Below, one piece after another: positions 18,018 to 26,467 of a DNA stretch of 64,000 nt. The stretch lies in assembly GCF_020905335.1 (NCBI RefSeq), contig NZ_JAJJMN010000002.1:558001-622000 (forward strand), in the 5' to 3' direction. This stretch comes from Flavobacterium lipolyticum. Its GTDB lineage: Bacteria > Bacteroidota > Bacteroidia > Flavobacteriales > Flavobacteriaceae. A program made the position numbers and the translations under genes. How positions within the stretch are numbered: the stretch's first letter is position 1; each line of letters opens with the position of its first letter. The notes under the pieces were generated by a model. It searched no databases. It saw only the letters and a program-made list of their open reading frames with translations, and was not told the DNA's origin.

Positions 18018-18119
18018 TTGTCATTTCGAGGAACGAGAAATCTTCACGTCAATATTCTGCAAAGATTGAAATACTTTGTCGAGTTACTTGCGAAGATTTC
18101 TCGTTCCTCGAAATGACAA
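18018..18119. repeat. 102-bp element with 28-bp perfect terminal inverted repeats
   Basis: The arms at 18018-18045 and 18092-18119 are exact reverse complements (left arm begins TTGTCATTTCGAGGAACGAG) around a 46-base centre. It fills most of the gap between the kinase/phospholyase and D-2-hydroxyglutarate dehydrogenase genes. A perfect 28-bp stem in the transcript could stabilise upstream mRNA or reduce read-through. The form is that of a REP/MITE-type element. Confidence 0.85.
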
Positions 18120-18143
18120 ACTCCAATTAATAAAAGAATAAAA

Positions 18144-21095
18144 ATGAATAACAATAATGTCTTTTCCGATAGTTCTGTTCCTTTAGAACAGTTGGAAAAA
18201 CAATTAGAAGGTAAATTATTCTACGATCATACCATGCGCTTGCTTTATGCCACTGATGCGAGTGCCTATAAAGAAATGCCGCTCGCAGTTGCCATTCCAA
18301 AAACAAAAGAAGATATTCAGAAGATCATTGCTTTTGCGAGAGAGTATAAAAGCAGTGTAATTCCGCGCGCTGCCGGAACATCATTGGCGGGACAGGTTGT
18401 GGGGAACGGAATCATAGTAGATATTTCACAGGAGTTTACCAAAATTATATCGGTCGATGAAGTCGCTAAAACGGCATGGGTTGAGCCCGGAGTTATACGT
18501 GATGAACTGAACCTCCATTTGAAACCTTATAAGTTGTTTTTCGGACCTGAAACTTCGACCAGCAATCGCTGTATGATTGGCGGAATGGTAGGCAACAATG
18601 CCTGCGGTGCGAGATCGGTTATTTATGGATCAACCCGCGAACACTTGCTTGAAATCAAAGGCTTTTTGGCCGATGGTCACGAAGTCACATTTGGCTCGTT
18701 AACCAATGCTGAATTTGAAGATAAGTGCAACGGAATTAACGTCGTAAGTCCATTGGAACAGGCCATTTATGTTCAGGTCAAAGAAATACTATCGTCAGCA
18801 TCAAACCAAATTTTGTTTGAAGATCATTTTCCTAAAAAATCAATTCCCAGAAGAAATACTGGTTATGCTTTAGATTTACTGGCCGATACAATGCCTTTTA
18901 AAGATACAGAAGAGCAATTCAACTTCTGTAAATTAATAGCAGGATCAGAAGGAACTTTGTTCTTTTCGACTGCTATCAAATTAAATTTGGTCGACGCGTT
19001 AAAACCTTATTCTGCATTGGTGTGCATTCATTTTGAAAGTATTAATGAATCACTTAAAGCCAATATTGAGGCTTTAAAATTTCAACCGGACAGTGTGGAG
19101 TTAATCGATCACTATATTCTGGAATGTACAAAAGAAAATATTGAACAAAGTAAGAATCGTTTTTTTGTAAAAGGCGATCCTCAGGCGATTTTAGCCGTTG
19201 AATTTTTAAGAGATTCTCCTGAAGAAATTGACACCATTGCCAAAGAAATGGAAGCTTTGCTGCGTTCTAAAAATTTAGGGTATCATTTCCCAATTGTTTA
19301 TGGTGAAGATACCAATAAAGTCTGGGCTTTGCGCAAAGCTGGATTGGGCTTGCTGTCTAATATTCCCGGTGATGCCAAAGCGGTTGCCGTAATTGAAGAT
19401 ACAGCGGTAGATGTAAACGATTTACCCGATTTTATCGAAGATTTTAATGCTATTCTAAAAAAACGAAATCTAAACTGTGTACACTATGCGCATGCGGCAA
19501 CAGGAGAATTGCATCTTCGTCCTATTATTGATTTAAAAACCGAAGAAGGGACGGTGCTTTTTAGAACTATTGCGACAGACATTGCGCATTTGGTTAAAAA
19601 ATACAAAGGCTCTTTAAGCGGTGAACATGGAGATGGAAGGCTTAGAGGGGAATTTATTCCGCTGATGTTAGGAGAGGAAATCTATCAATTGTTTGTTCAG
19701 ATTAAGGAAGTTTGGGACCCGTGGGGTATTTTCAATCCCGGCAAAATTGTGAACACACCACCGATGGATACAAACTTAAGGTATACTGCCGGACAGGATA
19801 CCCCGATGCCGGAAACTTATTTTGATTTTTCGGAACACAATGGAATTTTGCGTGCTGCCGAGATGTGTAACGGATCCGGAGATTGCCGAAAAACCGAAAA
19901 AGGTGGCGGTACCATGTGTCCGAGTTATATGGCCACACGTGATGAGAAACATACCACACGCGCCAGAGCAAACATGCTGAGAGAGACGATAACCAATTCT
20001 GCCAAAGCTAATAAATTTGACGATGACAATCTTGTTGCCGTATTGGATTTGTGTTTGAGCTGTAAAGGCTGTAAATCAGAATGTCCTTCGAATGTGGATA
20101 TGGCCAAATTAAAAGCTGAAACTTTACAACACTATCACGATAAAAATGGAGTGAAATTTCGTTCCAGACTTATCGGAAATACTCCTAAAATAAACAGCTG
20201 GTTTGCTGCGATTCCTTGGATGTATAATTTATCTACAAAAGGGGTTTTGGGGAATGTGGTTAAAAAAACAACAGGATTTGCTACAGAACGAAAATTGCCC
20301 TTGATGCATAAAATTACTTTCGCTAAGTGGATGAAAACGTATCGTCAAAAGGGTGATTTTGGTAACGGGAAGGTATATCTGTACAATGATGAATTTTTAA
20401 ATTATTATGATGTCGAAATAGGGCAGACCGCGGTACAATTACTGAATCGTTTGGGGTATCAGGTCGAAATTCCAAAAATAGGGATTAGCGGCAGGACGTA
20501 CCTTTCAAAAGGAATGCTAAAAGAAGCGCGTAAAATTGCAGAAAAAAATATTAAGGATTTTGAGCAGGAGATTCCACAGGATGGTATTTTGATCGGAATT
20601 GAACCCTCGGCGATCTTAACTTTTCGGGACGAATATCCCGATTTATGCCGAGGAGAATTAAAAGTGAAAGCAAAAAAAACTGCTGCAAAAGCTTTTCTGA
20701 TCGAGGAATTTTTGGCAAAAGAGCTAGAGGAAGGCAGAATTTCTTCAAGTAATTTTACCGACAGGCAGGAACGTATACGCATGCACGGACATTGTTTTCA
20801 AAAAGCCTTATCGTCATTGGTGCCTCTTAAAAAAATACTGGCTTTGCCTGAAAATTATACCGTTTTGAACATTCCGAGTGGTTGCTGTGGTATGGCTGGG
20901 TCTTTTGGCTATGAAAAAGAACATTATGAGTTGTCGATGCAAATTGGCGAGTTGGTTTTGTTTCCAACCATTCGTTCTGAAGAAGAAGCCACTTTAATCT
21001 CTGCCTCAGGCACTAGCTGCAGGCATCAGATTGCTGATGGTACGGGTAGAAAAGCACAACATCCGGTTGAGATCTTGTACAAAGCGTTAAAATAG
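18144..21095 (+). CDS. D-2-hydroxyglutarate dehydrogenase, YdiJ-type FAD/iron-sulfur enzyme
   Basis: A 983-residue three-part flavoprotein. Residues 45-280 form the FAD-binding domain (VIPRAAGTSLAGQVVGNGII, GGMVGNNACGARSVIYGSTR). Residues 290-545 form the FAD-oxidase C-domain (HYAHAATGELHLRP, SGEHGDGRLRGEF). Then come iron-sulfur motifs (CNGSGDCRK, DLCLSCKGCKSECPSNVDMA) and C-terminal Cys-rich CCG-type segments (HGHCFQKAL, PSGCCGMAGSFGYEKEHYEL, SGTSCRHQI). Length and layout match E. coli YdiJ (about 1018 residues), reported to oxidise D-2-hydroxyglutarate. It would consume the product of HglS and yield 2-oxoglutarate for the TCA cycle. It is the last gene of the locus. D-lactate or glycolate oxidation is possible for this wider family, but the presence of hglS argues for D-2-hydroxyglutarate. 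Confidence 0.8.
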   Translation: MNNNNVFSDSSVPLEQLEKQLEGKLFYDHTMRLLYATDASAYKEMPLAVAIPKTKEDIQKIIAFAREYKSSVIPRAAGTSLAGQVVGNGIIVDISQEFTKIISVDEVAKTAWVEPGVIRDELNLHLKPYKLFFGPETSTSNRCMIGGMVGNNACGARSVIYGSTREHLLEIKGFLADGHEVTFGSLTNAEFEDKCNGINVVSPLEQAIYVQVKEILSSASNQILFEDHFPKKSIPRRNTGYALDLLADTMPFKDTEEQFNFCKLIAGSEGTLFFSTAIKLNLVDALKPYSALVCIHFESINESLKANIEALKFQPDSVELIDHYILECTKENIEQSKNRFFVKGDPQAILAVEFLRDSPEEIDTIAKEMEALLRSKNLGYHFPIVYGEDTNKVWALRKAGLGLLSNIPGDAKAVAVIEDTAVDVNDLPDFIEDFNAILKKRNLNCVHYAHAATGELHLRPIIDLKTEEGTVLFRTIATDIAHLVKKYKGSLSGEHGDGRLRGEFIPLMLGEEIYQLFVQIKEVWDPWGIFNPGKIVNTPPMDTNLRYTAGQDTPMPETYFDFSEHNGILRAAEMCNGSGDCRKTEKGGGTMCPSYMATRDEKHTTRARANMLRETITNSAKANKFDDDNLVAVLDLCLSCKGCKSECPSNVDMAKLKAETLQHYHDKNGVKFRSRLIGNTPKINSWFAAIPWMYNLSTKGVLGNVVKKTTGFATERKLPLMHKITFAKWMKTYRQKGDFGNGKVYLYNDEFLNYYDVEIGQTAVQLLNRLGYQVEIPKIGISGRTYLSKGMLKEARKIAEKNIKDFEQEIPQDGILIGIEPSAILTFRDEYPDLCRGELKVKAKKTAAKAFLIEEFLAKELEEGRISSSNFTDRQERIRMHGHCFQKALSSLVPLKKILALPENYTVLNIPSGCCGMAGSFGYEKEHYELSMQIGELVLFPTIRSEEEATLISASGTSCRHQIADGTGRKAQHPVEILYKALK

Positions 21096-21340
21096 GCTGT
21101 AATGGGCCGTTTTTGAGTTTTTAAATAATTATAAAATGTAAAAAGACAGATTTTATCATTGAAATTAAGGCGTTTAACTTTCAAAAAAAACAAAAAGTGT
21201 AGTGGAAATAGTTTTCGACGAACGATTTTTTCATCTCCGCTAATCAGGACTGTGGCAGCTTGTTAATCAATTGTTTATAGTTTGTTGATAAATAATAGCT
21301 TATGTTTGTTTTTTTAACAAGCATTCAAAAGAATAATATT

Positions 21341-21348
21341 TAAATTTG
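21341..21348 (+). promoter_or_regulatory. -7 promoter element for the 82-residue gene
   Basis: TAAATTTG fits TAnnTTTG and lies 38 bases before the ATG at 21387. The rest of the 291-bp gap after the dehydrogenase gene is A+T-rich with no clear feature. Confidence 0.4.
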
Positions 21349-21386
21349 AGTAGAGGTTAAAGGTTTGTCATTTTAAAACATCTATT

Positions 21387-21635
21387 ATGGAAAAAGCTAT
21401 AAAACTAAAAGTTCGCAAGGAATTAGATGGTCGCCAACAGTTGAACATTATAAAACTTAAAGGAAGTTTAATTTCTAAAGGGTATACAGAAATCATACAT
21501 ATTCTGGATCAGGATGATGAATTTCATATTAACTCTTTTGAAACACGATCTGAAAGTACTAACGAAGTTCAGGAGTTTATTACAGCTTTTATACACAGAG
21601 AAAACCTAACCGATACAATCTCGTTTTATAAATAA
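21387..21635 (+). CDS. Small protein of unknown function
   Basis: An 82-residue protein that I do not recognise. It is charged, with a basic N-terminal third (KAIKLKVRKELDGRQQ) and an acidic middle (HILDQDDEFHINSFE); it has no signal peptide, membrane segment or Cys. The pattern of alternating hydrophobic residues and a final helix suggests a small alpha/beta fold. Support for its being real comes from an ATG start, a promoter-type TAAATTTG 38 bases upstream and a strong terminator 38 bases after the stop. It stands alone between the D-2-hydroxyglutarate dehydrogenase gene and the convergent RND efflux operon. No function is proposed. Confidence 0.65.
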   Translation: MEKAIKLKVRKELDGRQQLNIIKLKGSLISKGYTEIIHILDQDDEFHINSFETRSESTNEVQEFITAFIHRENLTDTISFYK

Positions 21636-21672
21636 TACTTTTGCAGTAAACGATAAATAATGCATAAAAAAC

Positions 21673-21706
21673 AAGAACCCCGTTTCTATACCGAAACGGG
21701 GTTCTT
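21673..21706. terminator. Strong hairpin terminator between the small gene and the RND operon
   Basis: A 13-bp perfect stem (left arm AAGAACCCCGTTT at 21673-21685) with an 8-base loop, followed by TTG then TTTT on the plus strand and preceded by an A-run. It can serve the small gene and perhaps, in reverse, the efflux operon. Confidence 0.85.
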
Positions 21707-21722
21707 TGTTTTAAAATAGTTT

Positions 21723-21806
21723 GTCCAAAGTCAAAGTTTAAAGTTCAAAGTTTCAAGTTTCAAGTTGAAACCTAAAATCTAAAACCTGAAACTTGAAACC
21801 TGAAAC
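21723..21806. repeat. Heptanucleotide-period tandem array, 12 units
   Basis: The 84 bases parse exactly into twelve 7-base units. The first half is of the type TTTCAAG/TTCAAAG and the second of the type CTGAAAC/TTGAAAC, which are inverted relatives. GTTTCAAGTTTC (21750-21761) can pair with GAAACTTGAAAC (21788-21799). It lies just after the stop of the RND outer-membrane gene. Confidence 0.8.
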
Positions 21807-21816
21807 AGAATGTTTA

Positions 21817-23313
21817 TCACATCCCACCTCCTAAAGCTTTGTAAAGTAAGATTTGTGCATTTGCATTTTTCAACTGAATATCTACAAAATCAAGTTCGGC
21901 CTGCAATTTGTTTTTTTGCGCATTGATGATTTCAAGGTAATTGGCGTAACCACTCAGATACAAATCATTGGAAACATTTACAGCAATTTCAAGATGCTCA
22001 ATCTCTTTAGATTTATATTTCAGCACATTTTCAAAAGCTTCAGTTCGGTGCAGTAAAGCACTTAGTTCATTATAAGCGGTTGTAATGGTGTTTTGATAGT
22101 GTAGAAAAGAAATTTCCTGTCTTCGGTTGGCAGTAAAAAATTCCTGTTTGATTTGTCCTTTATTGAAAATCGGAGCAGTGATTCCGCCTAATAGTTGCCA
22201 GGCAAACGAACCGCTGTCAAAAAAAGTAGTCAAAGAAAAAGAGTTCATTCCTACGTATCCACCTAAATTTAGAGTGGGAAAGAAGGCTGCACGAGCCGCT
22301 TTAGCATCTGCATTTGTAGCCCTCAATTCAAAGTAAGCTTCTGATACATCGGGTCTTTTGTGTATGATAGAGTCTACACTTATTTTTTGATTTAAGACTT
22401 TAAGATAACCCGACGAAAAATCAGTGTTTCTTTCGATTTTTCCGCCGTATTCTCCAAGCAGCGTAAGTAGTGCCTTTTCTGCCTGATTGATTTTAAGATT
22501 TAATTGTTCTGCCTCAGCCAATATATTGTTGTTTTGCGCATTGAATTGCTGTACGGCAAGTTCTGTTGCTTTTCCAACAGATCGCTGTGCCGAAACGATA
22601 TGCAGTGCCTGCTGCTGTGTATCAAGGTTTCGTTTGTAGATTAGTGCTTGTTTGTCTAAGGCTACTAATTCGTAGTACAGTTCTGCAATATCGCCTAACA
22701 ATTTAGTCTTCAGCAATCGCATTCCTTGTTGAGAGGCAAAATATCGGTCACGTGCCGCTTTCTTCCTATTGCTTAGTTTTCCCCATATATCAGCTTCCCA
22801 GGATACTTTTCCTCCCAGGAAAAAGTTAGGAGTAGTAGCCGTTGCAATTCGTTGTTTGTCGGATATGTTTTGAGACAAATTAGTATCAAAGTTTCCAACA
22901 CCCTCCATAGTATATTTGCCATAACGGGTTCCTGAAGCATCGGCCTGAAAATCCAATGAAGGCAATAAAGCCAGTTTAGCTGCTTTCAGATGCGAGTTGG
23001 CTATTAAGATACGCTGTTCCATGATTAAATAATCCGGATTCTGAGCCATCGCTTTGTCTAATAATTGTTCTAATTTTTGATCCTTAAAATAAGTGGCTGT
23101 TTGCAGCGGAACAAAAGTTGTTCCGCTGTCAGTAGCTTTTTTTGAAGTAACATCGAAATTTTTGGGCAGTGCTTTAGCAGCGAGATTATCATTAACTTTT
23201 GGAGCAGAACAAGCTGTGAATAACAGAATTCCGGTTACCAATAAGAGTGAAAACAACTTAAACTTATAGTTTTGATCAGTAACTGCTTTATATTGATTTA
23301 GTGATTTTTTCAT
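21817..23313 (-). CDS. RND efflux outer-membrane factor, NodT/OprM-type lipoprotein
   Basis: A 498-residue TolC-like outer-membrane channel of the NodT/OprM family. The leader ends in a lipobox (LLFTAC, Cys near residue 35), followed by the usual start with PKNFD and long periodic helices. Family segments are DYLIMEQRILIANSHLKAAK, WEADIWGKLSNRKKAARDRY, KRPDVSEAYFELRATNADAK and AAFFPTLNLGGYVGMNS. It forms the exit duct for the pump and adaptor encoded directly upstream, with an 8-base gap to the pump gene. It is the last gene of a three-gene operon read leftwards. The exported drug or metabolite cannot be told from sequence. Confidence 0.93.
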   Translation of the reverse strand: MKKSLNQYKAVTDQNYKFKLFSLLLVTGILLFTACSAPKVNDNLAAKALPKNFDVTSKKATDSGTTFVPLQTATYFKDQKLEQLLDKAMAQNPDYLIMEQRILIANSHLKAAKLALLPSLDFQADASGTRYGKYTMEGVGNFDTNLSQNISDKQRIATATTPNFFLGGKVSWEADIWGKLSNRKKAARDRYFASQQGMRLLKTKLLGDIAELYYELVALDKQALIYKRNLDTQQQALHIVSAQRSVGKATELAVQQFNAQNNNILAEAEQLNLKINQAEKALLTLLGEYGGKIERNTDFSSGYLKVLNQKISVDSIIHKRPDVSEAYFELRATNADAKAARAAFFPTLNLGGYVGMNSFSLTTFFDSGSFAWQLLGGITAPIFNKGQIKQEFFTANRRQEISFLHYQNTITTAYNELSALLHRTEAFENVLKYKSKEIEHLEIAVNVSNDLYLSGYANYLEIINAQKNKLQAELDFVDIQLKNANAQILLYKALGGGM

Positions 23314-23321
23314 TATTGTGT

Positions 23322-26300
23322 TTATTTTTTCAGTGCTTTTTCAAATTTGGCAAACAGTATATAAAGACCCGGTATGATAACAAGTCCAAACACCGTTCCG
23401 ATGAACATTCCTCCCGCGGCGGCTGTACCAATCGAACGGTTACCAACGGCTCCCGCACCCGAGGCGATACATAAAGGAATCAGTCCTGAAATAAAAGCAA
23501 AAGAAGTCATTAAAATAGGTCGGAAACGCAGTCGGGCTCCTTCGATGGCAGCCTCCGTGATGTCCCGTCCAATTTTGTTCTGCGCCATCGCAAATTCTAC
23601 AATCAGAATGGCATTTTTGGCGAGCAACCCGATCAGCATGACGAGCGCTACCTGAGCATAAATGTTATTGTCGAGTCCCACCATTAACAGCGCGAGATAC
23701 GATCCGAATACTCCCACAGGCAAACTTAAAAGTACCGGAAACGGAAGCAGTAAACTTTCGTATTGGGCAGCAAGAAGTAAATAGACAAACAGTATGCATA
23801 AAGCAAAAATGTAAATCGTCTGATTCCCGGACAGGATTTCTTCACGCGTCATACCTGACCATTCCAGTTCAAACCTGCTCGGAAGTTTTTCGGCAGCGAT
23901 TTTCTCCACAGCAGCAATTGCCTCACCGGAGCTGTATCCGTCAGCAGGTTCTCCGTTGATCATAGCCGACATGTACATGTTGTATCGGGTTAAAACTTCG
24001 GGACCGTACACACGTTCCAGTTTGATGAAAGTAGAGAACGGAACCATTTCGCCGGCATCATTCTTAAGATACATATCCAGAATACTTTCGGGATTCTTCC
24101 TAAACTGAGGACTGGCCTGAACCATTACTTTATACATTTGTGAGAAACGAATAAAATTAGTCGCATAAAAAGAACCCAGCATCGTTTGCAGAGTCGACAT
24201 GGCATTGTCTACCGAAACTCCTTTTTTAGCCGCCTGATCGTAATCAATATGAATTAAATACTGCGGGAAAGTAGCATCAAAACTGGTAAAAGAGTTTTGT
24301 ATTTCAGGTGAAGCATTGAGTTCCTTGATGAAATTTTTGGTTACGGCATCGGTATTAGTAATCGTTCCGCCCGATTTGTCGAGTAAGCGAAGTTCAAACC
24401 CGCTTGTATTTCCAAAACCGGGTACCGTTGGCGGTGCAAAAATCTCAATCTGAGCATCAGAAATGTTCTTTGTTTTCTCTCCCAGTTTGGTGATGAATTC
24501 GTTTACCGAGATATCACGATCGTTCCAGTCTTTTAAATTGATCATTCCCATTCCGTAAGAAGCTCCTGCAATTTCGGTTACAATACTGTATCCGGCAAGA
24601 GTGGTCACGTTGTCGACACCCTTAATTTCTTTGGCTAATCGGGTAACCTCATCCAGTACTTTTTCAGTACGTTCTACCGTGGCGCCCTGAGGTGTAGTCA
24701 CACTTACATATACCATTCCTTGATCTTCAGAAGGAATAAATCCACCTGGAACAAATTTACTGGTTCCCCAGGTAAGCAGACAGAATAAAACCAATAATCC
24801 GGCTGTAACGGTAGTACGGTCTGCAAATTTGGCCAGTATTCTGATATAACCTGCCGTTACATTATCAAACCATTTATTAAAAGCGTCGAAGAAACGATTC
24901 AGTAAAGAAGTCTTCTTCTCGTCCGGATTATGCGGTTTAAGCAATATAGCACAGAGCGCAGGAGTTAAAGTAAGTGCATTGATACCTGAGATCACAATAC
25001 TAATCGCCATGGTTAAAGAAAACTGTCTGTAGAAAACTCCAACCGGACCGCTAAGAAAGGCAACAGGAATAAACACAGCACTCATTACTATCGTTATGGC
25101 AATAACTGCTCCCGTAATTTCTTTCATGGCACTTATGGTTGCCGGAAGTGGAGCCATATGTTCTTCGGAAATTTTAACGTGGACGGCTTCGACGACTACA
25201 ATGGCGTTGTCGACCACAATTCCGATCGATAGTACTAAAGCAAACAAGGTTAGCAGGTTGATCGAAAAGCCCATCATCGACATGAAAGCAAACGAACCAA
25301 TAAGCGCTACTGGTACGGCTAAAACCGGTATTAAAGTAGAACGCCAGTCCTGAAGGAATATAAAAACCACAAAGGCTACCAAGATAAAGGCTTCGACAAG
25401 TGTTTTTAAAACCTCATCGATCGATGCGTCCAGAAAGCGCGATACATCGTAAGCAATATTGTAATCCATTCCGGGAGGGAAGGAAGTCTTTTGAAGTTCG
25501 GCCATTTTTTCTTTTACGCTGGCAATTACTTCAGAAGCATTTGAACCCGGACGCTGTTTTAGCATGATAGAAGCCGAGGGTTTACCATCGGTTTTGGAAA
25601 CCATTCCGTAACTCATCGATCCAAATTCGATCTTAGAGATGTCTTTTAATTTTAAGATGGTTCCATCTGAATTGGCACGAATCGGAATTTCTTCATACTG
25701 TTTGGGTTCGTAAAATTTCCCTCCGTATTTGATTACATATTGAAGCTGATTGTCCAATTGTCCGGAGCCTTCACCTACTTTTCCGGGTGCAGCAGAGATG
25801 TTTTGTTTTTGAAGAGAAGCAATGACCTCATTTGCCGATATAGCATAAGAGAGCATTTTTTGAGGATCAAGCCATACCCGCATCGAGTATTCTTTTTGTC
25901 CCATAATTTCAGCACGTCCGACACCATCTATACGTTTCAGTTCCTGTAGAATGTTGATATCGGTGAAGTTAAAGATAAATTGCTCGTCCTGAGTTTTATC
26001 CGTACTCGTAATATTCAGGTACATCAGCATACTGTTCACTTCTTTCTCGGTCGTTACTCCGGCACGAATTACCTCTTCAGGCAACTCATCGAGTATAGTA
26101 GTCACACGATTTTGGACGTTTACGGCTGCCAAATCGGGATCGGTTCCCACTTCAAAAAAGACTTGTATCAGCGTCAGACCGTCGTTTGACGTAACCGTTG
26201 ACATGTAGGTCATACCGGGAACACCATTAATAGCGCGCTCTAAAGGCAGTGCGACGGCATTGGCCGAAACTTCGGCATTGGCTCCTGTATATTTAGCCGT

Positions 26301-26435
26301 TACCGTTACAGATGGCGGAACAATATCAGGAAATTGTGTAATAGGCAACTGAAACAAGGCCAGTATACCAAGGAGCACTATCATAACCGAAATGATTAAC
26401 GATAGTATTTTTCGTTTGATAAATAACTCTATCAT
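23322..26435 (-). CDS. RND efflux pump, HAE-1 inner-membrane transporter (AcrB-like)
   Basis: A 1037-residue proton-driven drug exporter with the twelve membrane helices and two large periplasmic loops of HAE-1 pumps. Visible marks are the N-terminal FIKRKILSLIISVMIVLLGI, the periplasmic ATVERTEKVLDEVTRLAKEI, and in helix 10 IGLLAKNAILIVEFAMAQN, with the Lys that matches AcrB Lys940. In helix 4 the sequence is IGIVVDNAIVVVEA: Asp409 is kept but the second Asp of AcrB (Asp408) is Asn410. It is the middle gene of the adaptor-pump-channel operon (32 and 8 bases to neighbours). The substrate is unknown; solvents, dyes or antibiotics are usual for the family. Confidence 0.95.
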   Translation of the reverse strand: MIELFIKRKILSLIISVMIVLLGILALFQLPITQFPDIVPPSVTVTAKYTGANAEVSANAVALPLERAINGVPGMTYMSTVTSNDGLTLIQVFFEVGTDPDLAAVNVQNRVTTILDELPEEVIRAGVTTEKEVNSMLMYLNITSTDKTQDEQFIFNFTDINILQELKRIDGVGRAEIMGQKEYSMRVWLDPQKMLSYAISANEVIASLQKQNISAAPGKVGEGSGQLDNQLQYVIKYGGKFYEPKQYEEIPIRANSDGTILKLKDISKIEFGSMSYGMVSKTDGKPSASIMLKQRPGSNASEVIASVKEKMAELQKTSFPPGMDYNIAYDVSRFLDASIDEVLKTLVEAFILVAFVVFIFLQDWRSTLIPVLAVPVALIGSFAFMSMMGFSINLLTLFALVLSIGIVVDNAIVVVEAVHVKISEEHMAPLPATISAMKEITGAVIAITIVMSAVFIPVAFLSGPVGVFYRQFSLTMAISIVISGINALTLTPALCAILLKPHNPDEKKTSLLNRFFDAFNKWFDNVTAGYIRILAKFADRTTVTAGLLVLFCLLTWGTSKFVPGGFIPSEDQGMVYVSVTTPQGATVERTEKVLDEVTRLAKEIKGVDNVTTLAGYSIVTEIAGASYGMGMINLKDWNDRDISVNEFITKLGEKTKNISDAQIEIFAPPTVPGFGNTSGFELRLLDKSGGTITNTDAVTKNFIKELNASPEIQNSFTSFDATFPQYLIHIDYDQAAKKGVSVDNAMSTLQTMLGSFYATNFIRFSQMYKVMVQASPQFRKNPESILDMYLKNDAGEMVPFSTFIKLERVYGPEVLTRYNMYMSAMINGEPADGYSSGEAIAAVEKIAAEKLPSRFELEWSGMTREEILSGNQTIYIFALCILFVYLLLAAQYESLLLPFPVLLSLPVGVFGSYLALLMVGLDNNIYAQVALVMLIGLLAKNAILIVEFAMAQNKIGRDITEAAIEGARLRFRPILMTSFAFISGLIPLCIASGAGAVGNRSIGTAAAGGMFIGTVFGLVIIPGLYILFAKFEKALKK

Positions 26436-26467
26436 TTTATATTTTTTTGATACTAATTAATAAGGAA

